NCBI GenBank assembly: GCA_001784565.1
Contig: MFRL01000015.1
Span: forward strand, 1-37,788
Direction: 5' to 3'
Length of the DNA: 37,788 nucleotides
From: Candidatus Melainabacteria bacterium GWF2_37_15
GTDB taxonomy: Bacteria > Cyanobacteriota > Vampirovibrionia > Gastranaerophilales > UBA9971
Every line of letters starts with the position of its first letter. Positions within the stretch are counted from its first letter, which is position 1. The notes beneath the pieces are model-generated. The model was not told the origin of the DNA. It searched no databases and was given only the letters and a program-made list of their open reading frames with translations. Position numbers and translations under genes: made by a program. Below are positions 17,149-25,232 of this stretch, in pieces.

Positions 17149-18792
17149 ATGGAATACCTTAAAAATTTAATTGAAAAATTCAGTGCCCCTTCAACAGAAA
17201 GTGTGGGGGTGTACATATCTTCAGATTCCAAGCTGGAAGTTGTAGTTTTTGATCGAATATTAAAACAGGTAAAAAGATGTGAGAAAACGGATGTTAAATA
17301 CGATAACGTATTAAGACTCGTTAATGCTCAAGATTTTGAAGCAGCTCTTATTATGCTTGTAAATAAAATGGATATTCCTTCTAATTATCCATATTACGTT
17401 TGTCTTCCAAATATCCTGACTTCCATAAAAACTTTTCCATCAGACCTGGAAGATATTGAACTTGAAGTTGCCCTGAATTCTGAGGCGGAAAAATCCTACA
17501 TATTTAAAAAAGCTGAGCCTGTAGCAAGCTGGAATTTGCTTTCTACAAGTGATCAAAGTCTTACCAGTACCTATATTTATTCTGTTTTACAGAAGGAACA
17601 GGCTGATAGTATACAGCAAGTATTTTCCAATAATAATTTGAAACTTTATGCAATTGATACATCATTTTCGTCATTGCTAAGAGGACTTGCCGCTTCAGGC
17701 ATTTTGAGCAAGAATTTTGATGAAAATATCAAGTGGGCTATAGTAACCGTTTCTTTCAATAACTACATTATAGCTAAGTTCGAAGGTAAAACACTTGTTA
17801 ATATAATAGAAACGCCGCTGGCATTAAAGTCAATAGAACCTGAAATTTTATATCCCACAATAAGTTCTGCAATAACCGAAAAATTAGGGAGTGAACCTGT
17901 TGATAACCTTTATCTGGTAAGTCAGACTAGCGACTTTCTGGCAGAAAAACTAACAAATCATATAAAACTTTTTTGTAATATCTATTCTATAGATAATAAT
18001 AAATTTAAGGGGAACCCTTTATTCATTTCTCCTATGGTTACTGCAATAGAACCTACAAGCCCTGAAAGTGTTGGTACAGCCTGCTGGGATAATTCTGCTA
18101 TAGATATAAACTTTAATTTCAGCAGTTTGAACACAAAAAGTCAGCTTCAGGGATTTTTAGGAACCATAATTAAAAAAAATCTTCATCTTTATTTAATCAT
18201 TGCTATGGTTGTAAGCATTGTTTTAATAGCAATAGTAGGAATCGTTTCTTCTGGTATAAATGGTTTTCTTGAGGCGCAGATAAGAAAAGAAACTATAGAA
18301 GTTACTAATTTGAAAAAACTCAGCACCCCGGCTCCAAAAGTTTTTGATATGACTAATGTCATATATCAGACTTACAATAAAAATTTGGAAGTACTTAATG
18401 CTTATGATGCTATAGGAGCTTCTATACCGGAAAAATTATGGCTGGAATCTTTTTTTATTGATGGTGATTTAAATACTATAATAAAAGGAAATGCCTATAG
18501 TGTAGAAGACATTGTAATATATTTTGAAAATCTTCAAAAACTAACGAAATTTAAAAACTTAAAAATTAAACATATTAAAGTAGCAATGAATGCAGAAAGC
18601 CCTGTAAGCAGTGATAATTACAATCGGGAAGGAGATATACCTTTACCGCTGCCTCCTGTATTAGAGGAAGGGGTGGCGCTGGGAACGCAGAATTATTACG
18701 AATTTGTATTTAATGATACTAATGAAACTGTTACTGAGAAAACATTCACTGATAAGCTGCCTGAGTCTGTAAGAAAATTATTTGGAAATTAA
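17149..18792 (+). CDS. PilM-PilN-like fusion protein (type IV pilus alignment complex)
   Basis: A 547-residue protein that appears to join the cytoplasmic actin-like PilM and the inner-membrane PilN of type IV pilus or type II secretion machines. Residues 1 to about 335 are soluble and alternate beta and alpha elements as in PilM. Residues about 346-370 form one strong membrane span (LIIAMVVSIVLIAIVGIVSSG). The periplasmic part has SIPEKLWLESF followed by IIKGNAYSVEDIVIYFENLQ, the usual PilN pattern. In most bacteria PilM and PilN are separate, held together by the PilN N-terminal peptide; a fusion would fix that contact. The typical PilM ATP-binding motifs are not obvious, so divergence or loss of ATP binding is possible. 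A PilO-like gene follows after three bases. Confidence 0.72.
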   Translation: MEYLKNLIEKFSAPSTESVGVYISSDSKLEVVVFDRILKQVKRCEKTDVKYDNVLRLVNAQDFEAALIMLVNKMDIPSNYPYYVCLPNILTSIKTFPSDLEDIELEVALNSEAEKSYIFKKAEPVASWNLLSTSDQSLTSTYIYSVLQKEQADSIQQVFSNNNLKLYAIDTSFSSLLRGLAASGILSKNFDENIKWAIVTVSFNNYIIAKFEGKTLVNIIETPLALKSIEPEILYPTISSAITEKLGSEPVDNLYLVSQTSDFLAEKLTNHIKLFCNIYSIDNNKFKGNPLFISPMVTAIEPTSPESVGTACWDNSAIDINFNFSSLNTKSQLQGFLGTIIKKNLHLYLIIAMVVSIVLIAIVGIVSSGINGFLEAQIRKETIEVTNLKKLSTPAPKVFDMTNVIYQTYNKNLEVLNAYDAIGASIPEKLWLESFFIDGDLNTIIKGNAYSVEDIVIYFENLQKLTKFKNLKIKHIKVAMNAESPVSSDNYNREGDIPLPLPPVLEEGVALGTQNYYEFVFNDTNETVTEKTFTDKLPESVRKLFGN

Positions 18793-18795
18793 AGT

Positions 18796-19437
18796 ATGTT
18801 AAAAAACTTCAACGTAAAAGAATTAAAGCGTAGAATACCTGAGTTAAAGGAAAAGTTTAATCAAATAAAATCTGAGTTTGACAGAGATGCACTGATATAT
18901 TGTATAGCGCTTTTAATTATAGTAATATACGGGTCTTTAAAATTTGTTTTTCCAAATGTTTCCAAAGTATCAAGCAATACTAGTGAACTTATGCTGCAAA
19001 AACAAACTACTAAGGAAATGCAAGAGCAACTTGCGATGTTAAATAAACAGAAAGATTATTTAAAAAAGGCTGAAATTCCTGTTAAAATTTATGAAGCACC
19101 CTATAAAGACACTGATGTTGAAACTGCGGGAACTGAACTTGTAAACTCCATTCTGTATATAATCAGGGCAAATGGTGTGAATGATATTGAAACAATTGAA
19201 TTTGAAACAAAGGATTTATTAGATAATGCAGGCTTAAAATCACCTAACCATGCTGTATTAAGCATAAAACTTCAGCTTAATAGCTCGTATGACAACATTC
19301 AAAATTTACTTAATGAATTATATTTGATGGATTATCTTGTTAAAATCCAGAATGTTTCTCTGGATGTTAAGCCGGAGTCTGAATTTCAAAGAGTAACAGC
19401 GTATTTGGTTCTGGATCTTTACATAAAGACTTCATAG
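18796..19437 (+). CDS. PilO-like pilus alignment protein
   Basis: A 213-residue bitopic membrane protein. Seen: a basic cytoplasmic N-terminus, one membrane span (residues about 32-52, ALIYCIALLIIVIYGSLKF), a periplasmic coiled coil (QTTKEMQEQLAMLNKQKDYL) and a C-terminal ferredoxin-like domain with SYDNIQNLLNELYLMDYLVKI (cited as its SYDNIQNLL and LYLMDYLVKI pieces), matching the PilO pattern. Position immediately after a PilN-containing protein supports PilO. PilP and the secretin PilQ do not follow; a palindromic repeat and a convergent gene do. Together with the preceding gene it should form the inner-membrane alignment complex. Confidence 0.75.
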   Translation: MLKNFNVKELKRRIPELKEKFNQIKSEFDRDALIYCIALLIIVIYGSLKFVFPNVSKVSSNTSELMLQKQTTKEMQEQLAMLNKQKDYLKKAEIPVKIYEAPYKDTDVETAGTELVNSILYIIRANGVNDIETIEFETKDLLDNAGLKSPNHAVLSIKLQLNSSYDNIQNLLNELYLMDYLVKIQNVSLDVKPESEFQRVTAYLVLDLYIKTS

Positions 19438-19450
19438 GTTCCATTATTTT

Positions 19451-19488
19451 ATTGTCATTGCGAGGGCTAAAGCCCTCGCAATGACAAT
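19451..19488. repeat. 18-bp palindrome of the GTCATTGCGAGG type
   Basis: ATTGTCATTGCGAGGGCT at 19451-19468 pairs exactly with 19471-19488 around AA. It lies between convergent genes, three bases before the stop codon of the minus-strand gene. The GTCATTGCGAG head resembles dispersed repeats I recall from many unrelated bacterial genomes. It may also terminate both transcripts. Confidence 0.75.
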
Positions 19489-19491
19489 ATT

Positions 19492-20388
19492 TTATTGGTT
19501 CCAATCATTATTAAACATTTTTTTATTTGCTGACTGGCAGGAATAACAGGTGCTCAGCTCAAGAAAGAATTTTTGAGCACTGTCAGTAAGTGTTTCCCCT
19601 ATTTTGCCCCTGGGATCATTTACAAGAGTAGGGCATACATATACGCCATTTTCAGTAATAACCCGGGAGTTCACACAGTCAAATCTTTCGGGGTTTGATT
19701 GCCGGAAACTTTCATTTGTAACAAGCTCATTTTCACTGTAAGAAGTGAAATTTTTTGCATATTCGCCTGTTTTAATAGCAGGAATTATTTTCAGGTTTAT
19801 TTCTGAAACTTCAAAATCAAACTGTGCTAAAAGTTCTAAAAATCCTGCTTTGAATTCAGCCTCCTCTTCTCCCCACAGGTTTACAGCAGTAATTATAGGG
19901 TTAAAGTCGCTGTTGACAAGATTGCTTATGCCATTTAAAGCTTTTCTAAAGCTTCCTTTACCTCTTAGTTCATCGTTTTTATGTTCTTTATAGTGATCCA
20001 GACCTACCCGGAAGATAATTTCATAATCACTATCAAGTTCTATCTGCCTTAAAAAGCGTGCTTTCTTGTCATTAATAAGTGTGGCGTTTGTTAGTATATT
20101 TACATTTGAGCGTTTAATACAAAGTCTTATTATATTATTTATGTCACGATGTAAAAGCGGTTCGCCCCCAAAAAGATAGATTTCCTCAAGGTGTTCTTTA
20201 TTTGTGTCATTGAGTGTTTGTTTAATTTTTTCCAAATTCAGGAATTTTCTTGATTTATTTACAGGACTGCAACTGGAATAACAATGCCTGCATTTTAGAT
20301 TACATGTAAAACCTGTCAGGTGAAACCACAGGTTGTTAAGTTTATTCATTTCAATACAAGGCGCCTGAAAACTTAGAGATGTTAGCAT
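19492..20388 (-). CDS. radical SAM protein with partial SPASM-like tail
   Basis: A 298-residue radical SAM enzyme. Seen: the cluster motif CNLKCRHC (C29, C33, C36), LFGGEPLLH for SAM binding, and a C-terminal Cys region (DCVNSRVITENGVYVCPTL, then CYSCQ) resembling a short SPASM or twitch domain that would hold an auxiliary Fe-S cluster. Such proteins modify peptides or act as anaerobic sulfatase-maturase-like enzymes; no obvious substrate peptide lies next to it. A strong AAGGAGGG ribosome-binding site precedes ATG 20388. The N-terminus (MLTSLSFQAP) carries the same Phe-plus-small-residue tail as several orphans in the window. Confidence 0.85.
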   Translation of the reverse strand: MLTSLSFQAPCIEMNKLNNLWFHLTGFTCNLKCRHCYSSCSPVNKSRKFLNLEKIKQTLNDTNKEHLEEIYLFGGEPLLHRDINNIIRLCIKRSNVNILTNATLINDKKARFLRQIELDSDYEIIFRVGLDHYKEHKNDELRGKGSFRKALNGISNLVNSDFNPIITAVNLWGEEEAEFKAGFLELLAQFDFEVSEINLKIIPAIKTGEYAKNFTSYSENELVTNESFRQSNPERFDCVNSRVITENGVYVCPTLVNDPRGKIGETLTDSAQKFFLELSTCYSCQSANKKMFNNDWNQ

Positions 20389-20498
20389 TTTTCCCTCCTT
20401 TAATGATATAATTCTATTAAAAGCAAAAACGATTTAAAATAACACAGCTAGCCTATGTCGGGGATATATCCGGTTAACTGATTTATTAAACAAATAAG

Positions 20499-20504
20499 TA
20501 TAAT
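20499..20504 (+). promoter_or_regulatory. -10 element candidate for ruvB
   Basis: A perfect TATAAT lies 24 bases before the TTG start codon. The best -35 (TTAACT) is 19 bases upstream, slightly too far. Confidence 0.4.
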
Positions 20505-20528
20505 ATTAATTTTGAGAAGGATTAGAAG

Positions 20529-21584
20529 TTGGCTATAATTTCTGATGGAGAAAAGTTCAAGCCTGAAACAACCAGGGAAAATATTTCTCCGAGAGAAACT
20601 GAATACGATCATAACTTTGAGAACAGCATCAGGCCTAAAACGCTAAATGAATATATAGGCCAGACGAAGCTTAAGGAAACATTATTAATATCTATACAGG
20701 CTGCTAAAAAGAGGAATGAGCCGCTTGACCATCTTTTATTCTATGGTCCGCCCGGTCTTGGAAAAACCACGCTTTCCGCTGTAATAGCCAATGAAATGGG
20801 CTCTAATATTAAGACCACCTCTGCTCCTGCGCTTGAGCGGCCAAGGGATTTAATAGGCATCCTGATGAACCTAAAAAACAATGATTTCCTGTTTATTGAT
20901 GAGATACACAGGCTCAATAAGGTGGCAGAGGAAATCCTTTATCCTGCAATGGAGGACTTTACCATTGATAGAACCATTGGTAAAGGCGAAAAAACCAGGA
21001 CATTGAGGATTCCGACAGCCAGATTTACGCTTATTGGTGCAACAACCAGGGCAGGCTCTTTATCAGGCCCGCTCCGTGATAGGTTCGGGATTGTGCATAA
21101 GCTGGAATTTTACAGCAGCGAAGAACTTACACAAATTGTTAAAAGAACGGCATGTATTCTTAATACTGAAATAACTGATGATGGTGCACAATTAGTCGCC
21201 AGCAGGTCAAGAGGTACGCCAAGGATTGCTAATCGCCTATTAAAAAGGATAAGGGATTATGCTATGGTTAAATCCGACGGCGTAGTTACTGAAAAAATAG
21301 CGGAAAAAGCACTCTGTATGTTAAATATAGACAAATGTGGGCTGGATATAACTGATAGGGACTTGTTGAAATTGCTTATTGAAAAGCATGATGGTGGCCC
21401 TGTAGGAATAGAAACTTTAGCTGCTGCTTTGGGAGAGGATATAAGGACAATAGAGGATGTGTATGAGCCTTATCTTTTGCAGGCGGGTATGATTTCAAGA
21501 ACACCACGAGGTAGGAAGGCTTCTGCGGAAGCTTATAAACATTTGGGATATAAAGTGCCAGCACATCAGCAGGAGTTGTTTTAA
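20529..21584 (+). CDS. ruvB: Holliday junction branch migration helicase RuvB
   Basis: RuvB is the AAA+ motor that, with RuvA, drives branch migration in recombination. This 351-residue protein has Walker [10 protein letters not shown] (residues 73-81), Walker B LFIDEIHR (121-128), the sensor stretch [11 protein letters not shown], the Arg finger region GPLRDRFG, and a C-terminal winged helix with [20 protein letters not shown] (within [16 protein letters not shown]). The start is TTG at 20529, with GAAGG about nine bases upstream. The N-terminal lead before [11 protein letters not shown] is about 34 residues, somewhat longer than in many homologues but plausible. ruvA and ruvC are not adjacent. 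Confidence 0.97.
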   Translation: MAIISDGEKFKPETTRENISPRETEYDHNFENSIRPKTLNEYIGQTKLKETLLISIQAAKKRNEPLDHLLFYGPPGLGKTTLSAVIANEMGSNIKTTSAPALERPRDLIGILMNLKNNDFLFIDEIHRLNKVAEEILYPAMEDFTIDRTIGKGEKTRTLRIPTARFTLIGATTRAGSLSGPLRDRFGIVHKLEFYSSEELTQIVKRTACILNTEITDDGAQLVASRSRGTPRIANRLLKRIRDYAMVKSDGVVTEKIAEKALCMLNIDKCGLDITDRDLLKLLIEKHDGGPVGIETLAAALGEDIRTIEDVYEPYLLQAGMISRTPRGRKASAEAYKHLGYKVPAHQQELF

Positions 21585-21637
21585 TATAAAAAATTTTGTA
21601 TTAAAATTGCTATAAATGAACTTAAGGGATTTAAGCC

Positions 21638-22063
21638 ATGGATAATCAGGAATTTCAAAAAATAGTTTTAGAAGAACTAAAAAGCATCAAGCAAGATACC
21701 TCCAGCCTTAAGCAGGACGTTACAGGACTTAAACAGGATGTCACAGGACTTAAACAGGATGTCACAGGACTTAAACAGGACGTTAAAATTGTAAAACAAG
21801 ATATTACGAATTTAAAACAGGATGTTACAGATCTTAAGCAGGATAATGTAATTCTTAAAAATCAAATGGACGAAAATACCCAGATGCTTAAAGCGCTCAT
21901 TCATGCGTCTGAAGTGCATAAAGCTGATATCGACAAGCTAACGTTTGATGTAGCACATGTTCAGGGGAACATTGTCGCATTGCGAAAAGATTTAACAACA
22001 GTAGAAAGAGTAACAGCGAGTAATTATACAGATATTATTGAACTTAAATCCATTAAAAAGTAA
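21638..22063 (+). CDS. coiled-coil protein with tandem LKQDVTG heptads
   Basis: A 141-residue protein, predicted to be mostly one long helix. Residues about 17-72 are eight seven-residue repeats of the LKQDVTG type, giving a perfect heptad coiled coil. The C-terminal half (MLKALIHASEVHKADIDKL) continues as helix. No membrane segment or signal is present. The repeat is seen in DNA as well (see the repeat entry). AAGGGA lies eight bases before the ATG. Similar repeat proteins are annotated in many Firmicutes as hypothetical; no function is established that I can name. It follows ruvB by 53 bases and may be read from the same promoter. Confidence 0.8.
   Translation: MDNQEFQKIVLEELKSIKQDTSSLKQDVTGLKQDVTGLKQDVTGLKQDVKIVKQDITNLKQDVTDLKQDNVILKNQMDENTQMLKALIHASEVHKADIDKLTFDVAHVQGNIVALRKDLTTVERVTASNYTDIIELKSIKK
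21686..21853 (+). repeat. eight tandem 21-bp units inside the coiled-coil gene
   Basis: The unit is CTTAAACAGGATGTCACAGGA and variants. Units 2 and 3 (21728-21769) are identical; the outer units diverge. Copy number could change in frame by slippage, lengthening or shortening the coiled coil by seven residues per unit. Confidence 0.9.
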
Positions 22064-22064
22064 A

Positions 22065-22190
22065 TTAATGTTTTAAAATAATGCCGATTTTTTCGGACAT
22101 TCTGGAAATCCTGTTAGTTTCATCCAGGGCTATTTCGGCTAAAACCTGGGATTCCGCATTACCTGTCAGTTTTTCCCATTTAATATTCAC
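22065..22190 (-). CDS. possible 41-residue small protein or gene remnant
   Basis: A minus-strand frame from GTG 22190 to TAA 22065 encodes 41 residues beginning VNIKWEKLTGNAESQ (GTG would be read as Met) and continuing with an amphipathic, helix-like segment (LAEIALDETNRISRMSEK). Composition is balanced and unlike random AT-rich sequence. Against it: the only Shine-Dalgarno-like AAGG touches the start, and an in-frame stop lies one codon upstream. It could be a real micro-protein, the 3' remnant of a decayed gene, or chance. It ends two bases from the convergent coiled-coil gene. Confidence 0.4.
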   Translation of the reverse strand: MNIKWEKLTGNAESQVLAEIALDETNRISRMSEKIGIILKH

Positions 22191-22294
22191 CTTTTATTAA
22201 AAATATTACAATAAAATACAATTAGTTTCTATAAAATTTACTATAGTTTCAATAAAAAATTAAGCTCAAAAAAATATTTTATACTTTTATTACT

Positions 22295-22498
22295 ATGATT
22301 AAAAATAATCTTTCGAAAATACTCGGAGAAAAGAGAATGCGAATGACTGAACTTTGTAGATTAACAGGGTTGAGTCAAAATACGGTTTTTCGCATTTACC
22401 ATGACCAAATTGCAAATATCAGTCTAGATACAGTAAATAAACTATGTAATGCTCTTGAATGCAATACACAAGACCTTTTTGAGCATATTCCCGATTAA
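22295..22498 (+). CDS. small Cro/C1-type HTH regulator
   Basis: A 67-residue single-domain DNA-binding protein of the XRE family, similar in size and pattern to YozG-type regulators. Seen: helix-turn-helix core MTELCRLTGLSQNTVFRIY and the following helix LDTVNKLCNALECNTQDLF. It has no ligand-binding domain. A TATACT box at 22280-22285 ends nine bases before the ATG and there is no Shine-Dalgarno, so the mRNA may be leaderless. The next gene, a YibE/F membrane protein, starts 17 bases after the stop and is probably co-transcribed, making it a candidate target or partner. Confidence 0.87.
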   Translation: MIKNNLSKILGEKRMRMTELCRLTGLSQNTVFRIYHDQIANISLDTVNKLCNALECNTQDLFEHIPD

Positions 22499-22515
22499 AG
22501 AATAGGAAATTTAAA

Positions 22516-23631
22516 ATGAAAAAACTTTTTAATGTAATTGCTTCTTTAATAATAACCATATTTTTAAGTGTTTCTGTCTTTGCGCAGGAAGCGCCGGAAT
22601 ACGTTGAGCCGGAAATCGACTTTGCCAGTGGAAAAGTGCTGGAAATAATAAAAGAAGAACAAAACCAGGATCTGGCCAGCGCATTTCAAACTTCTCAACT
22701 TATTCAACTGGCTAAAGTGATTGTAATTAACGGTAAACACAAGGGAAAAATAGTTGAAATAGAAAATCAGCTTACTTCCAACCCCGCTTATGACATAAAA
22801 CTCAGGCCCGGCATGAGGGTTGTACTGACCATGGAGAAAACGCCCGGGCAGACTCAGTTTTACATCACAGATATTGAAAGATTCCCGATATTAATGATAA
22901 TTTTAGGACTATTTTTGGTGTTACTGCTTGCTATTGGCGGGAAGAAAGGCTTGAGATCGTTAATATCCCTGGGAGTAACAACATTTTTAATATTTTTTGT
23001 CCTTGTACCGGCAATATTGAACAGTTATCCTATTATCCCTTCTGCTATAGGTGTATCACTTATTTCCACAATAATGACAATGACTATAGTGGGAGGATGG
23101 AACCTCAAGAGCCTTTCGGCCAGCCTTGGCACTATTATAAGCGTGACTATAGCCGGGCTTGTTTCCCTGTTGGTAATACACAGCGCACCTTTGAGTGGAT
23201 TTCATGACCAGGAATCCTCTATGTTATGGATGGCAAGACCCGACCTTGATTTTACAGAAATTTTAGCTGCCTCGGTAATTATAGCTGCGCTGGGCGCTGT
23301 TATGGATGTCGGAATGTCTATAGCAAGCAGTATTAATGAAATTAAAAATGCCAACAAAGACCTGACACCTGTTGAACTCATTAAATCAGGAATGAATGTA
23401 GGCAGAGATATAATGGGCACAATGTCGGACACCCTTATAATGGCTTACATTGGGGGAGCGTTCTCCTTGATGCTTCTTGCTGCAAATGCCCCGTTTATAA
23501 AACTGATTAACCTTAATTCCATAGCAACAGAAATAACAGCGGCAATAACCGGAAGTATCGGGATTGTGCTATGTGTGCCTATTACCGCTGCGATTGCAGG
23601 GTGGCTTATTGGGCGGAAACAATTGAAATAA
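22516..23631 (+). CDS. YibE/F-family membrane protein
   Basis: A 371-residue integral membrane protein of the YibE/YibF family, whose transport substrate is not established. Seen: a signal peptide (residues 1-23, cleavage after VFA), an extracytoplasmic beta-rich region (about 24-120) with LRPGMRVVLT, then seven or eight membrane spans with family motifs GGKKGLRSLISLG, ALGAVMDVGMSIASS and MGTMSDTLIMAYIGG. AGGA lies shortly before the ATG. The upstream HTH gene suggests regulated expression. A palindromic repeat follows. Confidence 0.88.
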   Translation: MKKLFNVIASLIITIFLSVSVFAQEAPEYVEPEIDFASGKVLEIIKEEQNQDLASAFQTSQLIQLAKVIVINGKHKGKIVEIENQLTSNPAYDIKLRPGMRVVLTMEKTPGQTQFYITDIERFPILMIILGLFLVLLLAIGGKKGLRSLISLGVTTFLIFFVLVPAILNSYPIIPSAIGVSLISTIMTMTIVGGWNLKSLSASLGTIISVTIAGLVSLLVIHSAPLSGFHDQESSMLWMARPDLDFTEILAASVIIAALGAVMDVGMSIASSINEIKNANKDLTPVELIKSGMNVGRDIMGTMSDTLIMAYIGGAFSLMLLAANAPFIKLINLNSIATEITAAITGSIGIVLCVPITAAIAGWLIGRKQLK

Positions 23632-23655
23632 TGTAATATTATATAAAATACAAAA

Positions 23656-23674
23656 GCACGCCCTAAAGGCGTGC
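23656..23674. repeat. short palindrome after the YibE/F gene
   Basis: GCACGCC and GGCGTGC (23656-23662 and 23668-23674) flank the five-base loop CTAAA. There is no U-run. It is in the style of the other GC-rich intergenic palindromes of the window, and may act as a 3'-end hairpin. Confidence 0.6.
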
Positions 23675-23794
23675 ATAACTTTCTAAAATCAACTAAATTG
23701 ATCTATATAGATTTATATTATCAGTATATCATTAATTAGATATTTTTCAACTTTTTTAATTATCTTTTTATATAATTTATGATTTAATATTTTC

Positions 23795-24556
23795 ATGCTG
23801 GATATATATGAAATAGAGTTTAGCAAACTATTTAGGCGTTTAATGAGTCTTGAAATTACAATTCGGACTAAATTATTAAACTCTGTGGAAGCTGTATATG
23901 GCACTAATTCTTTTAATCAATTTAAAAGTTTTTTCTTAAATAAATATGTATATAGAGAATACGATACTCGGAAAGGAAATAGATTATTAAAGATAATAAA
24001 TGATAATCAGGTTTCAGATAATGAAAAATTTGTTAGATTAATAAATTCTATTTACCTTTCACATCTTTTGGATTTAGTACTAAATTATAAACAATTCTAT
24101 TTAAATCAAGAAATTAAAAAAACGTTTTATTATGTTAAACCGGAAAACGACAAAGGGTATAAAGTACTTAGTGAAAAAAGAATTGTGATTAAGAATTTAA
24201 GAAATGATATAGCTCATTTTAATTTTGAAAATTTTGTAAAAAACCGGAAAGAATATCTTGATGCGCTTTGTTTATTTGAAACATATATAGGTTGTAATAT
24301 TTGTAAATTACATTCTTTAACTGAACTTGGTTATAAACCAACCATTAAGGATATTTTAACTGCTCTGCAAAATGTGGCTCCTGAACTATTCCTTAGCGGT
24401 AAACCAGAAGGACTTAATCGTGACAGAGATAGAGCTTTATTAGAGTTATTTGATGATTTAGCCATATTAAACGGTTATGATTGCAATGATCTGCCATCTC
24501 CTTGGAGTATTTTAAGACAAAAATATGAATTAACCAGATCAACTGTCAACCATTAA
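23795..24556 (+). CDS. HEPN/Abi_2-like protein, N-terminally short
   Basis: A 253-residue, AT-rich gene resembling abortive-infection (AbiD/AbiF, Abi_2) proteins. Seen: IYEIEFSKLFRRLMSLEITIRTKLL, matching the family's FDrxLRxLL..IExxIR region (first piece cited in two parts: IYEIEFSKLF and LEITIRTKLL), and NLRNDIAHFNF with R136 and H141, the RX4H catalytic signature of HEPN ribonucleases. Typical Abi_2 proteins have 60-80 further residues at the N-terminus (NYYRLSGYW region), missing here; an in-frame stop just upstream excludes extension. It may be a short variant or a truncated copy. No Shine-Dalgarno is clear. Its 3' end overlaps the convergent hydrolase gene by 18 bases. Low GC relative to neighbours suggests transfer. 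Function (phage defence by RNA cleavage) is inference. Confidence 0.7.
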   Translation: MLDIYEIEFSKLFRRLMSLEITIRTKLLNSVEAVYGTNSFNQFKSFFLNKYVYREYDTRKGNRLLKIINDNQVSDNEKFVRLINSIYLSHLLDLVLNYKQFYLNQEIKKTFYYVKPENDKGYKVLSEKRIVIKNLRNDIAHFNFENFVKNRKEYLDALCLFETYIGCNICKLHSLTELGYKPTIKDILTALQNVAPELFLSGKPEGLNRDRDRALLELFDDLAILNGYDCNDLPSPWSILRQKYELTRSTVNH

Positions 24557-25183
24557 CCACTTCTTAAACCACTCCACCGCCAAATCAGCAACTTCCTCCA
24601 GCTTGCCCGGCTCTTCAAATAAATGGGTAGCTCCTTCTACAATACTTAATTCCTTTTTAGCACTCCCGATTTTTTTAAATGCTTTTTTATTAAAGTCAAT
24701 AACAACATCATCGTCGCCCCCGACAATCAGCAAAACAGGGCATTCAACCTGGGCGAGGGTCGAATCTTCCGTTAAATCAGGCCGTCCGCCGCGTGAAACC
24801 ACAGCCTTGATGTCGGGTTTTAGCCCTGCTGCATCAACAAGAGCTGCTGCTGCCCCTGTGCTTGCTCCAAAATATCCTATAGACAAATTTTTTGTGTATT
24901 GATTTCTTTGAACCCAGCGTGTTACAAATTCCAGCCGCTTGCTTAACAGGTCAGTGTTAAACCTGTTCATGTACTCAAGATCTTCAATTGGGGTTAACAG
25001 GTCAAATAAAAGCGTTGCAAAACCGTTTTCCTGCAACCTGTTCGCAACAAATTTGTTTCTTGGACTGTGCCTGCTGCTTCCGCTGCCATGCACAAATATG
25101 ACAATTCCCTGTGCATTAGCGGGAATTCCCATTATTCCGCCGAGTCTCATTTCATTTATTTTTATTTGTACTTCATTTTGCAT
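24539..25183 (-). CDS. dienelactone hydrolase-like alpha/beta hydrolase
   Basis: A 214-residue cytoplasmic alpha/beta hydrolase. Seen: IVIFVHGSGSSRHSPRN (oxyanion region), the nucleophile elbow GYFGASTGAAAAL, VSRGGRPDL, the acidic residue in VGGDDDVVIDFN and the catalytic His in EGATHLFEEPG. This set matches the DLH-like group often found fused or next to phosphoribosyltransferases; none is present here. Substrate unknown. The gene is divergent from the 25233 gene with a 49-base gap. Confidence 0.85.
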   Translation of the reverse strand: MQNEVQIKINEMRLGGIMGIPANAQGIVIFVHGSGSSRHSPRNKFVANRLQENGFATLLFDLLTPIEDLEYMNRFNTDLLSKRLEFVTRWVQRNQYTKNLSIGYFGASTGAAAALVDAAGLKPDIKAVVSRGGRPDLTEDSTLAQVECPVLLIVGGDDDVVIDFNKKAFKKIGSAKKELSIVEGATHLFEEPGKLEEVADLAVEWFKKWLMVDS

Positions 25184-25232
25184 TACAATAAGTTTATAGG
25201 ATCGGAAAATTTTTTAAATGGTAGAGTGAGCT

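Noticed and set aside
21686-21853. CRISPR-like repeats
   Set aside because: The 21-bp units are contiguous with no spacers and are translated as heptads.
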